The notes beneath the pieces were generated by a model. The model worked only from the letters and a program-made list of their open reading frames with translations. It did not search any database and was not told where the DNA came from. Below are positions 1 through 10,250 of a stretch of 64,000 nucleotides of DNA, piece by piece (position 1 is the stretch's first letter; the number at the start of each line of letters is the position of its first letter). The stretch is from Sthenelais limicola. Taxonomy: Eukaryota; Annelida; Polychaeta; Phyllodocida; Sigalionidae. The stretch is from assembly GCA_942159475.1 (NCBI GenBank), contig OW804096.1:105188194-105252193 (forward strand). Direction: 5' to 3'. Made by a program: the position numbers and the translations under genes.

Positions 1-142
1 GTATTATGTTCACAAGTTTTTCATTAATTTTGGTATCATAAAACACAGTAACACACTTGGGTTAAAGGCATACGTCCCACAATTTAATGATGGAATAACT
101 TCTTCTTTTTTTTCTCTCTCTCTTTTAATCTTTTACCTAAGT
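1..142. other. Left flank of Ngaro-like element
   Basis: Flanking DNA with a short CT-rich stretch around 105-130. No gene or repeat is visible. It is the insertion flank of the element that starts near 143. Confidence 0.5.
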
Positions 143-249
143 ATAAATTACTTCAGGCCTTTATATGAGTTGATCGACAAGTCAGGTGAATGAATAACGA
201 TGAGAGAGAGTGCAGCACAACTTCGTGGGAGCCTATTTGATTTCAGCCC
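143..249 (-). repeat. Ngaro split repeat B2
   Basis: A 107-bp segment that appears identical to 455-561 (B1). It forms the 3' terminus of the minus-strand element. The two copies differ only outside these limits. Confidence 0.88.
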
Positions 250-287
250 CTGAATTTTATTTCAAGAAAATTCCAAAGAAAAAAAAA

Positions 288-456
288 GAAAAATCCAAGT
301 CAAAGGTTTTCCACTGGTCCGATTCGTTCGAAGGTCTCATACTCACTGCCTGTTGTGGCCTGTGAGCCTCTATATATATCCTAGGTTACGTCACATTTAC
401 TGCAGATCTATATGACCATTTATGATTTATAACCATATTAAATTAATATCTCCCAT
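288..456 (-). repeat. Ngaro split repeat A2
   Basis: About 169 bp, repeated as A1 at 4243-4377 plus 4777-4810 with only a few substitutions (for example CTCATACT versus CTCGTACT). It retains the uninterrupted sequence at the point where A1 carries the Helitron. Confidence 0.88.
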
Positions 457-561
457 AAATTACTTCAGGCCTTTATATGAGTTGATCGACAAGTCAGGTG
501 AATGAATAACGATGAGAGAGAGTGCAGCACAACTTCGTGGGAGCCTATTTGATTTCAGCCC
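455..561 (-). repeat. Ngaro split repeat B1
   Basis: Internal copy of B, directly abutting A2. The B1/A2 junction corresponds to the circular junction of the element. Confidence 0.88.
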
Positions 562-597
562 AGGCCAAGGAATAATATTAAAAAAAAAAAGAAAAAA

Positions 598-1548
598 TTA
601 AATATAAGAAGATAGGGAGTTGGCGACTTGTTTCTGAACCACAATGCGATGATCCAGAGGAGGCACTATGTATTCCAACGCACACAAACTCTTCCAGTCT
701 CCAGCTTGTTTGATTTCCTCTAGTGGGACTCCCATAAGATGCAGGTATGTGGCAGCTCCTCGTCTCAATCCGTGCAAACCAATATCCTTGGTCACCCCAG
801 CTTCCTTGGACCATCTCTTCAAAGCAGCTAGAGCAGATGAATATGATATAGGCAAACCTTGAACAGAAATCAGAGGGTCAGTAGGTGAGGCAGGACATCT
901 TTGAAATAAACATTTCAACCAATAATACAAACATAAAACACCATTGGACTTTGCAACTGGGGCAAAGAAGGTTCTTGAAGAAAATTGATTCGTCTTAGAT
1001 GACTTCACAGAGATCAGGACTCCCCAGTCTTTAAATTCCACATCCTCCCTTAATAACAAATGAGTGTCAGGAGGTCAAGAAAATATGTGGCAGTTCCTCA
1101 GCAGGGATCTAAACTCCAACAACAAGCCTGTCCATATGCACAAATTCTGATCTGACATAAAGTCAATTTTACGATGAATTAAGACCAGATCTTCAGGCAA
1201 TATAGGATCCTTTTGCGACGGCTTTGCTCCCAACCTTCGTTTAGCTCCAGCTAGAACTACACTTAAAATGAAATCTTGTCTAATGTCCCCACCATCGTGT
1301 AGTTTAGACAAATAATTTATTGAGGACACCATGTTATTGATGGTAGAGTAAGCATAGTTTCTGTCAGTTAACTCAGTCACAAATAAGCAAACCGTATGGG
1401 CATCAACTGGTATAGAAGGCAAGGAGTATCGTTGACAAAATCGGTAGTAGGAGTTCCACTGCGATGTCCTGGTTTTCCTTGTCGTCGCCGCTAGGGCTTC
1501 CAACTTTAAAGCCTCCATGCGACGGACCAAATCATCTAGAAAAATCAA
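598..1548 (-). pseudogene. Tyrosine recombinase of Ngaro-like element
   Basis: This is the integrase equivalent of the element: it would recombine a circular DNA copy into the genome. Two minus-strand reading frames are joined by a frameshift near 1060-1075. The upstream frame (1548-1075) has an N-terminal helical core-binding region and ends in a GLLLEFRSLLR block holding the first catalytic arginine. The downstream frame (1059-598) has HGLRRGAATYL (the HxxR box), AGDWKS (H/W position) and ALEYI with the nucleophilic tyrosine, followed by the stop at 598-600. All catalytic boxes are recognisable, but the frame is broken. The C-terminus lies just upstream of B1, as expected for Ngaro. Confidence 0.85.
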
Positions 1549-2905
1549 AATGAAATATCAAATCTCCATTTCCAGTAGAATAGGTCACGCAGCAAAATCG
1601 CCAGATGTTTAAACGATGGCTGCCTCTTGCTTAGCAGATAAAAGGCCAATCTGCTGCGACACACTATCCTTATATTGCAGTTCATCATCGAGGACTTGAA
1701 GCGAGACACAGCTGACCATATAGTAGCAACATCACATACGTGGCCCTTACTGAAACAGCAAGATGGCAATTCAATTACATCTCCAGTGTCCAAGATTTTA
1801 ATAGCAAAATCGGTCGATTCCTGAAAGACACCTCCTCCCTGGTGCAGGTCAAACATATAGGCAAAATGATTACTTGATCGAGTACATGACAGCTCACAAT
1901 TGTTCTCCACACGACCAAAAAATCGTAAACCATTCATGGCAGACACATTATCACGCCACCATATTAAGTCATCAAGGAAATAATGGTTCATTTTAATACG
2001 ATGCTTGTTACCCATAGCCTTCAAGCTATTACATATGCCGAATGAGTGCTCCCTGCTGCCGTTCACAACCTTGCTGCAATGATTTATCAAACCTGAAAAG
2101 CTTTGAACTTGACGAGTGATCCACTTTTTCCCCCCCAAAAAGGAGATTGACTCCTTGTAATTTAATCAATTTTTCACCGGGGAGGCTCAAAGTCATTGCC
2201 ACCGTGTCCACATTGTATCCTATATATTTTGTTACCTGTGATGGACTTGTAACCTTAGACCACTCCACAAAGAAGCCCAGGTCTCGCAAACATCTTATCA
2301 AAAGCAGCAAGGCCGTGAGACATCTATCCCTGTCACTCTCAATCAGGCAGAAGTCGTCGATGTAGGAGTAACACCTGTATCCGCGATTTCTCATCATTCT
2401 GGAAACAGAGTTTGTAACACGAGTGAAAATGAAAGGCGCTGCTCTAGCTCCAAAGCATACACAATTATCTTGTAAATCAGAATCTCGACCATTAATCTTC
2501 CATTGCAGACCAAAATACTGTCTGTTAGACGGATGAATTAGGAGAGACCAGTATGCACTTTTAATATCAAGCGTTGCTAAAAAATCATTTGGCTGAATTT
2601 TAGACAGCACCTCATCAATAGTCACATAGGAGAACGTGGAAAACACTGCATCGGTGAAACAATTAACTGACACATTCAAGGGGCGTTTGCAATCGGTAAT
2701 TGGTCTTATTTTCCCATTTTTTTTCCCCGATGGCGTGAACACAGGTAGGTTTTTTACTCACAACACTCAACTTATAGCAGCCTATCTCAGAGTCAATTAA
2801 TTTCGAAAGTTCCCTGTCAGCTCCATCTACAAAACATGAAGAGTAATTACGGCAATGATACGGTATGAGGTTAACTCCTGAATCCACTAACATGAAACCG
2901 TTCAC
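1545..2905 (-). pseudogene. Reverse transcriptase/RNase H of Ngaro-like element
   Basis: The polymerase copies the element RNA into DNA. The minus-strand frame 2742-2029 contains KIRPITDCKRPLN, then TLDIKSAYWSLLIHP (motif A), CFGARAAPFIFT (motif B) and YSYIDDFCL (catalytic YIDD). A second frame, 2138-1545, continues through the connection and RNase H region (GLINHCSKVVNG near its start) with a late acidic/helical part. A third frame, 2905-2663, supplies the N-terminal part; its last residues belong just before the KNGKIRP block, so there is a frameshift near 2720 and another near 2030-2140. The family match rests on motif order and context. The gene is non-functional. Confidence 0.83.
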
Positions 2906-3136
2906 GACTCCATCCAGTACAAAGTGAGCATCTTCGTCCCACTCCGAATTGAAATTCAGCCATCTTACCCAACTTTCTGGTCAATGTTGACGTGGGACAC
3001 CCTCCAAAAGGCCACTACCATTAATTTCAGATGCTTTCGATACAAGTAGATGAAATATTGACTCAGTAATTACCGATAAACCATTTTCGTTAAGTGTCGG
3101 GTTAGCAAAAACCATACCTTGTCCGCCATCTTGGTC

Positions 3137-4111
3137 CTACGCTGCACCGTTTTCCGGTTCCGGGTCATTAGGTGACATTAAGGCGTCACTACGGTCATTC
3201 CCCTTATGCCAATCCACTGCTCGATGTCGCAGGCCACAGAATCCACAAACATGCTTCCTTTTACATGGATAATGACAACCCTTACGGCAGGAGGGTACAT
3301 TCCAGACCCAACACACATCGGCAGGCCATTTCTTGAAATCATACAATGGATCGTATGGATACGGCTCACTACCTCCTGAAGAAGAAGTTCCAAGATGGCG
3401 GCTCTGGGATCTGAAATGACTACGTGGAGGCGAATCAAAATGGTGAGGCGGAGAAACAGGGACAGTTAAGTGATATTCCGGACCCAAATATAATGAATTA
3501 GCTTCGGCGTCAATGGCTGGCCACTCGTTAAACTCTTCCTGAATAACCTTGGACGTGACAACTCGTTCATACAGAATTAACCCCCTCAGGTCGAACTGGC
3601 CGGTGGCAGCTTTGGTAGAAATGTAGGCAAAATGGTCGGCATATCCGCTCACAGATTTAGTCTCATGACGAACTAAATATTGCATAACCTTACAGCAACC
3701 ATGCAACAGTTCTATAGTAGACAAATGTCCAAAACTTTTAGCCGGGATACAATAATATTCAGGTCGCAACTTACTGACATTTCTCTTCGAAGGTGACCCG
3801 TCCTCGTAGTCGTAGTCGTCATCCATGAAACTCACATTTCCGAGTGCCCCACCAGAAGTAGAGGTAGCCGCAAAACCACCATTATGACGAGGAGAAACAG
3901 GACGAGGAGAAACACTGATGTCAGCCAGTCCCCTAGCCAACTCAGCTACTTCCAATTCCAATTTGACCGTCTTCATGCCACCGGCAGTTTTCTCAAACTT
4001 GCCCTCCTTTATCTTCTCGAGCAAGGCGTTGTAGTCAGCCGTCCCCCTCGCTGGGACATCGTCCTCCGGGATGCCGGCCATGTCAGCAAGCTTCTTTGCA
4101 GAGAGCGCCAT
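3137..4111 (-). CDS. Gag-like protein of Ngaro-like element
   Basis: First ORF of the retroelement, presumed nucleocapsid. I take the ATG at 4111 (MALSAKKLADMAG), giving about 324 residues. The frame is open upstream to 4258, but the upstream part has no ATG start and runs into repeat A1. A serine/proline-rich and acidic middle (DDDYDYEDGSP) is followed by a conserved-looking core. The C-terminus has a Cys/His cluster (CWVWNVPSCRKGC, CKRKHVCGFCGLRH) like the zinc motifs of Ngaro Gag proteins. It is the only uninterrupted gene of the element. The stop is at 3137-3139. The RT frame follows downstream after a roughly 230-base gap. Confidence 0.72.
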   Translation of the reverse strand: MALSAKKLADMAGIPEDDVPARGTADYNALLEKIKEGKFEKTAGGMKTVKLELEVAELARGLADISVSPRPVSPRHNGGFAATSTSGGALGNVSFMDDDYDYEDGSPSKRNVSKLRPEYYCIPAKSFGHLSTIELLHGCCKVMQYLVRHETKSVSGYADHFAYISTKAATGQFDLRGLILYERVVTSKVIQEEFNEWPAIDAEANSLYLGPEYHLTVPVSPPHHFDSPPRSHFRSQSRHLGTSSSGGSEPYPYDPLYDFKKWPADVCWVWNVPSCRKGCHYPCKRKHVCGFCGLRHRAVDWHKGNDRSDALMSPNDPEPENGAA

Positions 4112-4242
4112 ATTCGAAAATCCTGAGTGAGTACTAAACAAAACTGTCAGACAACTTGGTCTAATATGTTTCTGTCCACAACCTCCACAATCAATGAACT
4201 TCGGCATCGGCCAGAATATCTTGCTTATTTTTTGAGGACAAG

Positions 4243-4810
4243 GAAAAATCCAAGTCAAAGGTTTTCCACTGGTCCGATTCGTTCGAAGGTCTCGTACTCA
4301 CTGCCGGTCGTGGCCTGTGAGCCTCTATATATATCCTAGGTTACGTCACATTTACTGCAGATCGATATGACCATTTATCCATATAATATAAAGCTAGAGC
4401 GATTTCTAGGAAAGGAGGTAGAAAAGAAATGGTAGAAAGAAGGTTTTCTTTGTCCAGAATGTTCTCGGAATTTGTTTTTTTACAAACCACTTTACTCATC
4501 TTTAGAGGTCTCTCCCCCCTCTATGGATGTCGTCGTATGTGGTTTGTGAAGGTATTTGGGGTGGAAATGTGATTTTGAAGCCTTTTTTAAATTGGGATAA
4601 CCACACTCTATTTATAGCCTGGGAAAGCCCCTGTGAGATCTACGTCATTTCCCACAACCTACGTCCAGGGGGACCTAAAACAGGTATGAAAGTCAGAGAA
4701 GAGGGGGAGGGAAAAGAGGGAGAGGGGGAAGTGTGGCGATAGAGGGTGACCGTCCGGAGGACGGGTACTTTGCTAGTAATTTATAACCATATTAAATTAA
4801 TATCTCCCAT
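4243..4810 (-). repeat. Ngaro split repeat A1, interrupted by Helitron
   Basis: 5' terminal repeat of the minus-strand element. It matches A2 from 4243 to 4377 and resumes at 4777-4810. The 399 bases in between are the Helitron. Confidence 0.85.
4378..4776 (+). mobile_element. Non-autonomous Helitron (399 bp)
   Basis: It begins with TC (TCCATATAATATAAAGC) and ends with GCTAG preceded by a hairpin at 4749-4766 (ACCGTCC / GGACGGGT, one bulged G). It sits between A and T with no target-site duplication. These are the canonical structural marks of rolling-circle Helitrons: 5'-TC, 3'-CTRR, a 3' hairpin 6-12 bp from the end, and an A|T target. Deleting it joins the flanks into a sequence that matches repeat A2 of the same Ngaro element with one substitution, so the boundaries are exact. 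It carries no Rep/helicase coding capacity, so it was mobilised in trans. Confidence 0.85.
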
Positions 4811-4903
4811 TAATTCTCTTATTTCACTATAAACACTGGTATTTTGGTCTCCACATATCCATTACACTATGTTCAAATGTGTATGAGTTATGTCTTTAGA
4901 AGA

Positions 4904-5320
4904 TCAACCAATCCCTAACGATTCACTGCCCCTCTTCTGGATACCCAGCGAGAGAATGTTCTTTTCCAGCCTAATTCTGAATGTCTCTCCATCCTGTACT
5001 CCTGCAAGTCTTTGCAGGTTCCTGGGCCTGACTATGTCAGAGGCTTGCTGTACTTTGTCATTGGCTATCTCCGACCTATCCTCAGCACTGGTTTCAGCGT
5101 TTTCCATTATCTCCTCATCTGTTTGTTCATTATTTATAATTTCTTCCACCTGTTTGTATTCCTTAGTTACCACCATCTGTCTGTTTTCTTTCTTTTCCTC
5201 CAACTGTTGGATGGACTTGAATAGTTTCTCATGGATGGCCATGGATTCCTCTAACATGGTTTTGACAAGGGCCAGTCGATTGGGTTTTAGTTCCAGGTAC
5301 TTCACTTTCCTCTCCATCAT
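4904..5320 (-). CDS. Coiled-coil ORF, unknown function
   Basis: 138 codons from ATG 5320 (MMERKVKYLELKPNRLALVK). The protein is highly charged, without hydrophobic segments, and rich in E/K/Q with heptad-like spacing through residues 20-90, so a coiled coil is likely. Its composition recalls the N-terminal part of retroelement Gag-like proteins, but I recognise no family. Upstream on the same strand (5320-5650) other short open segments are interrupted by stops, so it may be a remnant of a longer ORF. It could also be a chance ORF. Confidence 0.3.
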   Translation of the reverse strand: MMERKVKYLELKPNRLALVKTMLEESMAIHEKLFKSIQQLEEKKENRQMVVTKEYKQVEEIINNEQTDEEIMENAETSAEDRSEIANDKVQQASDIVRPRNLQRLAGVQDGETFRIRLEKNILSLGIQKRGSESLGIG

Positions 5321-6587
5321 GATACACTGGATGAATTTCGAATCTTGCTTCAGTTAAAACCTTGATGATAGATTAGCTTTCCTCCTCTACAAATCGTCTA
5401 CCGTATCTTTGGGGCACTCAGTGTTTATCGTCACCACCACGTCACCTGGTGAGAAGCGTACACATTCACTGTAGCCTTCAAATTTTCTCACAACTGCTGG
5501 TGCCACCTTGTGGCGTGTTGCACAGCCGTCTTTAAACTTCAGTTATAGCTGTATGAGTGATATATAGACCTTTGAACGTGAACATGAATTGTACTCTTTC
5601 CTTATGTCATATTGTCCATCAGTTTTCACTGGATATTCCTTAAAAGCCGAAAAACAGGCAGGATTAGAATTGTCACTCAGTTATAGTCTCCACGCTGGGC
5701 CAATGATAGTCTCCGAAGGGCGATATTAGATCAACTTGTGTGTCAACTCGTGTGTGCCTTGCACCCGTACTGGGCCGTAGGCGGGAAGATACGAAAACCT
5801 TATTTCACTTGAAAATGCACATTTTCAGTAAGCATCAGTTGGTTGTATGTGATCCAGCAATATAACTTTACTTTCTTGGCACTTTTGGGGTATGAACCCT
5901 GTCCGGATCTGAAAAAAAAGTGAGATTAGAAGTGGAGCAAAACTCCGACACATTTCTCTGATATCTTTCTAACCGGAAGACCTAAGATAAGATGTTGTTT
6001 ATTTGCCTTTGAAGTATACATGAGTATCATTTTTGTGGGAAAGAGACAAATGGGTCGACATGCCTTATGGTACAGCTAGTGTACCATTTCTTCCGGCAGT
6101 TACCGAATTTGGAAGAGAAAAAGAAATAAAATTTAATAAAATAACAAGTGTAATGAGGTAATATACGAGTATAAGAACTAAACTAAAGGCGTGATGCCTT
6201 TTTACATAGGCGACTAGGTCTTGAGATAGGTGTGGAAAATAAAGAACATTATTTCCATTACAGTGAATCGATAGTGACAACAGTCATATCAGGAATAAAA
6301 TACATTATTCCAACTAGAGATAAATACATTTCTCCATGAGGAAGAACACCAAGTACATCTTTTTTTTTTTTTTTGTTCTTCGTTGGTTATATAAACTAAG
6401 AGATAAAATACAAGCTATTTTACATGTAGTAGTAACAAAAATGAAATAAAATACATTATTTCATTGTGAGTTTGGGAATAATATATATATATTTATTCCT
6501 CGACCAAGTCAATACAGACGGTCCTTATTTGTGATGGAATGGCATATATGCGATATTCCTATTAAATCAGAGTAAGATACAATTATT
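5321..6587. other. Unassigned intergenic sequence
   Basis: AT-rich DNA with a poly(T) tract at about 6359-6374 and an ATATAT stretch near 6481. No gene or repeat structure could be supported. Confidence 0.4.
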
Positions 6588-6769
6588 AATACTTTTTGAG
6601 TCCTCTTTTTCAGGAAATACATAGGAAGTTGTTCAGACCAAGGCTTGAAAAGTTATAATTATATCCTCTGATGAAGGTACATAGAATTCACAGAACTGAT
6701 TTTAGCAGCTCAACAGTGTCGGATTTAGTCATTATCAGGATATCTATGTGAGGGTGGTTGTGCGAGAAG

Positions 6770-6828
6770 GAGTGATTCCGATTCTAGCTTCCCGCTCAAA
6801 CACCAGTGTGCTAGCCACCACTTAGGAC
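6770..6828 (-). repeat. tRNA/SINE-like promoter remnant
   Basis: On the minus strand, TGGTGGCTAGCACACTGG resembles a pol III A box. It is followed about 30 bases later by TAGAATCGGAATC, a degraded B-box-like word. No clover-leaf is supported. It lies inside the retroposed insertion, which weakens the SINE reading. Confidence 0.25.
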
Positions 6829-7095
6829 CTTACAAGAATCAATTAAATAGATAGGCAACATAGGCTGAAAATAAGAAGTCGGATTATTCCTCAGAAAAGG
6901 ACTCAAGGATTGTGTGGAATTACTATGTTGTTGTGGACAAAATTACAGTTGTACAGTGTTTGTTAGAACTTAATTTTGCTGGTACCAAATTCTCCCTATA
7001 TGTACAAGCCATCTGCGCATGTTCATGACCAAACGGAAAGAGGGACTGGAGAACATAAACATCCGGTTCAGATTGTTGTCATCTAACGAAAGTAT

Positions 7096-7641
7096 ATGTC
7101 TGATAACGAAATGGCAGAAACCATTTCAAATGCAGAAGTTATGGCTATGTTGATAGAAATATCTAAGCAATATGACAGTATCTCGAAACAGCTGGAGGAC
7201 TCAACATCCAAAATTGAGTCAACAACTATCGCATACTCATCTCAAATTGAAAATGTCAACGTCAGGAATTTGGATGAAATAAAGAGAGAAGATGAGGATA
7301 AGCCTAACGAAATCGAAGAGATCAAGCTTCCCAGGATCAAGATAAGTGATGAAAATGCTAAAGAACCCTTAGCCAAACAAGTGAAAGCATTGGAAAGGTA
7401 CCGCATCCTTGATGGTGACAATGAAGCAGCCCTGATTAATATCTCAGTAAATCTCTTGGACGATATGATAGATGCCCCAACTGACATGAAATATGTTTCT
7501 GGTACAAGCAAAGGAATGAAAAATGTCTGGGACTGGGTGAGAAGAGAGAATCTCCTCAAAGAACAAGAAGGAAAGGTGCAAAAGCCTATTTGGTTTAAAA
7601 GGGACTTATGCACTTGGTGGAAAGGGGACGAGATGGGGTGA
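7096..7641 (+). CDS. Intact 181-aa ORF in retroposed insertion, unknown function
   Basis: ATG at 7096, TGA at 7639. The product is acidic and helical. Residues 1-60 are polar with heptad-like hydrophobics (AMLIEISKQYDSISKQLED), suggesting a coiled coil. An acidic linker (DEIKREDEDKPNEIEEIK) follows, then a more globular half ending in NVWDWVRRENLL and a W-rich basic tail (PIWFKRDLCTWWKG). No signal peptide or membrane segment is seen. I recognise no family; a Gag-like or cytoskeletal origin is possible. The ORF lies 5' of an untranslated tail of about 490 bases with AATAAA and poly(A), so it looks like the coding part of a reverse-transcribed mRNA. Its intact frame suggests a young insertion or retained function. 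Confidence 0.5.
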   Translation: MSDNEMAETISNAEVMAMLIEISKQYDSISKQLEDSTSKIESTTIAYSSQIENVNVRNLDEIKREDEDKPNEIEEIKLPRIKISDENAKEPLAKQVKALERYRILDGDNEAALINISVNLLDDMIDAPTDMKYVSGTSKGMKNVWDWVRRENLLKEQEGKVQKPIWFKRDLCTWWKGDEMG

Positions 7642-8208
7642 ACCAGGACTTTCGAAGATGGCAGATGCTAATGTTTATTGCTATTTTAATTTGATGATTT
7701 GAGCTGAAATATTTGTGTATACTAGATTGTTTATCAAATGTCAATGACATGGACTTGAATGTATTGCCAGTATATTAAATAATGTAGTTCGTTGAATTTG
7801 ATAACATTGGTATGATATATTTTGAATATGATTAGAGACTAGTCATGTGAAAATGATGAATATAGCAGTTCTGAGAATCGATTTGTTTTAACAAAAAGAA
7901 GATGATGTTTGCTTGATTGGATAAAACAAAAAAAAGGCTAGCCTATACGATAGCTCCCTTTTAAATATCTTGCACAGAAGAGAGATTCAATTCCCTATAA
8001 ATGATTAAAGCTGTCATAGTGGATTTAAGCCCATGAGCTGTAATATGCTGTAATTAGCAGACTTTTGTTTAGAGGTAATTCACAATGAAAATTTAAAATG
8101 TCATGTTTATGGTGGAATAAAGACCCGGTGTAGGGAAAAAAAAAATACTTTTTGAGTGAAATATTTCCAGGAACACATTAGGTACAATGTACGAATCACT
8201 TGTTTCTG

Positions 8209-8412
8209 GAACCCGATGTGCAATAGAGCAGTTGTAACATGATTTTTACCTGGACATTTACACCTGATTCTGACCTGGTGCTTTACTAGTGCAAATCGTA
8301 AACAGTTGTGAGGCTCAAACTTGATTTTTTAATGCTCTATGGACCCGATTTATGAATGCAGTTTTGATACTCTCAAAAATGCTCTCAGAACCAGGTATAA
8401 TTATGCAGTTTT
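8209..8412 (+). repeat. GTGCAT-family MITE-like repeat, copy 1
   Basis: It starts at ACCCGATGTGCA and contains ACCTGGTGCTTTACTAG, GTAAACAGTTGTGAGG and ATGCTCTATGGACCCGAT. The same blocks occur in reverse complement at 12883-12650, at roughly three-quarters identity. Confidence 0.7.
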
Positions 8413-10120
8413 TTATGCATTCCGTGCAGCACTTTTATTGCTGCTCCAAGTTTCAACTGCCAACTTGGTGTCAATGTGTAGTTCCTAAATAACAATTTGA
8501 TTAATTCTCAATATATCCCATATACTTGTAATGGGGATCTACTTACCAACTATGAATAAAATCTTTTACAAAAGACAAAAAAAATATTCAGAAGGGGAGC
8601 TAATTATTACATCCTTCTGCTATATACATTACCTCCATTTTGCATCTCTTCCATTGCCATCATTCACCGCCATGGCAGGTTAAGCCACCCACAGATAGCG
8701 TTTGTGCAACAGCCTACAGGAGCTTGGAGTACCCATACCATTTCTGTATACAGTTATAGGGGGGGTTTTGATTCTGACCTTTTTAAAATCAAAGAGTTAA
8801 ATTGCATAAAGGAACTATTGTAGGATATTACTTGTAATATTTCTAAGTAGATAACAGGGAATATCTTTAGTGTGTAAATGCAACATAGTATGTGTATTAA
8901 CAGCATTTTCTTTGCCAAGGAAATTGTAAATGCAACTAGCTGACTCGCTGACCCCACCTGGTGCAAACAAGTATGCCACCTGGTGAGGACAAGTGGTGCA
9001 ATGGTAACAGTATCTAAAGTCCTAAAGTGTTGCAATAAAGCTAGAAAATTATGGCATTTGTGTGTCTGTTGTGTTCGGGGACAACCCAGAAAATAGAATA
9101 TTTATTATAAAATCGTAAAAATATATGAATATAGGCTTGGGTTTTATCAAGTTAATTCGATATATCTAGTTTGAAAGCAGAAATAACAGTTAAATTCCAT
9201 AAAAATTGACATGTGTTGTGTTCGGGGACTAGAATAGCATAGTCTTCTTCCTTGGGTCAATAGATTCATGCTTTTTAAGGAGATAATGATAAAAATAGGT
9301 AGAAGTGGGGAGAAAAACCCTCCAAATTCTGAGAAAAAGCAGAAAACATGAGATATTTAGTTTTACATTGGTTAGCAGGGAACACTTTGGAATAGAATTG
9401 ACAGTGAAGCAATAGTGGTAGAAGAAAAATTTATAATTTTAGTATGTTTAAGCTTGTACCATTGGCTATAATCAGGAGAAGGCTCAGATAAATTAAAAGA
9501 AAAGAAAATTTTGACTTTATTTTTTTGAAAGTGGACATTTTCGGGAGCCCTGCCCATATGTCTCTAATGTACTGTTATATCTCGGAGACTTGGTTAACAT
9601 ACACAAACTTTATACCTACAGAAAGCTGAGGAAATGAGGAATTTAACCATATGCCTCATTCTGATCTCACTAGTAGCAGGCATGCGTTACCGCCGCGCGT
9701 AACCGTTACGCATATATTCAGCATAGTTATAAATTAATAAATATTTATAATGAGTGGCGATGTTTGAGTGGAGGGAGTAGTCATTTAATTTCAGATGAAA
9801 TATATTTTGGCAAATATAAAAGGATGAATTAAATCAGTGGGAGAAGTTGAGAAGTGATGATTATTTGGCTAATATGGAGGTAGTGTTACAGACTGAGTGT
9901 GGGTGTCAGAGAGTGGAGTGCAACAGTGAGTGTGAATGCTAGGTGAGTGAGCAGTGTCAGGTACTGCAGCCTGGTGTGGCTTCATAATCTTGTATACTTT
10001 GCTATTATATTTTACATAGTTTTGTCCTCACAAATTAGTTTGTAGAATTAGTCATTTATATATGCAGGTAAATGTTCATGCATAGGCCTGTTTTACATCT
10101 CAGAAGAGCATGTTGACACA
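8413..10120. other. Unassigned intergenic sequence
   Basis: No gene was found. The 16-mer TGTTGTGTTCGGGGAC occurs twice (near 9067 and 9213), a small direct repeat. The rest is AT-rich without recognisable structure. Confidence 0.4.
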
Positions 10121-10129
10121 TTGACACAT

Positions 10130-10250
10130 GTATTGACGCACATTTCAATAGAGCATCCTGATGAGTGCATTATAACTGTGTCTTTTACACCTGGTCAGTA
10201 GCACATTGCTGGGAGCATCAGAACCATATATATAGGGTCCATGGAGCATA
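10130..10250 (-). repeat. GTGCAT-family repeat, partial copy 2
   Basis: The plus strand reads GAGTGCATTATAACTGTG, then ACACCTGGTCAGTAGCAC and GGGAGCATCAGAAC, collinear with 12615-12685. It is a fragment only. Confidence 0.5.

Larger units (their letters stand above)
143..4810 (-). mobile_element. Ngaro-like tyrosine-recombinase retrotransposon (decayed)
   Basis: Read on the minus strand, the order is A1 repeat (4810-4243), Gag, reverse transcriptase/RNase H, tyrosine recombinase, then B1 (561-455), A2 (456-288) and B2 (249-143). A1-ORFs-B1-A2-B2 split direct repeats are the hallmark of Ngaro/PAT-type elements in the DIRS order, which integrate a circular intermediate with a tyrosine recombinase and make no target-site duplication. 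Both flanks and the internal A2/B1 junction share an AT dinucleotide, which fits circle integration. The coding region has several frameshifts, so the copy is dead, but the repeat pairs are still almost identical. A Helitron interrupts A1. The alternative, a DIRS element with inverted repeats, is excluded by the direct repeats. Confidence 0.88.
6588..8156 (+). mobile_element. Retroposed insertion with 13-bp target duplication and poly(A)
   Basis: The 13-mer AATACTTTTTGAG occurs at 6588-6600 and again at 8144-8156. The second copy lies directly after an A10 tract (8136-8145), which itself follows an AATAAA signal (8116-8121). A 13-bp duplication plus a 3' poly(A) tail preceded by a polyadenylation signal is the signature of LINE-machinery retroposition of an mRNA-like transcript. 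The inserted body (about 6601-8144) holds a long ORF at 7096-7641. It is either a processed retrogene/pseudogene or an unrecognised poly(A) retroposon. Confidence 0.72.
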
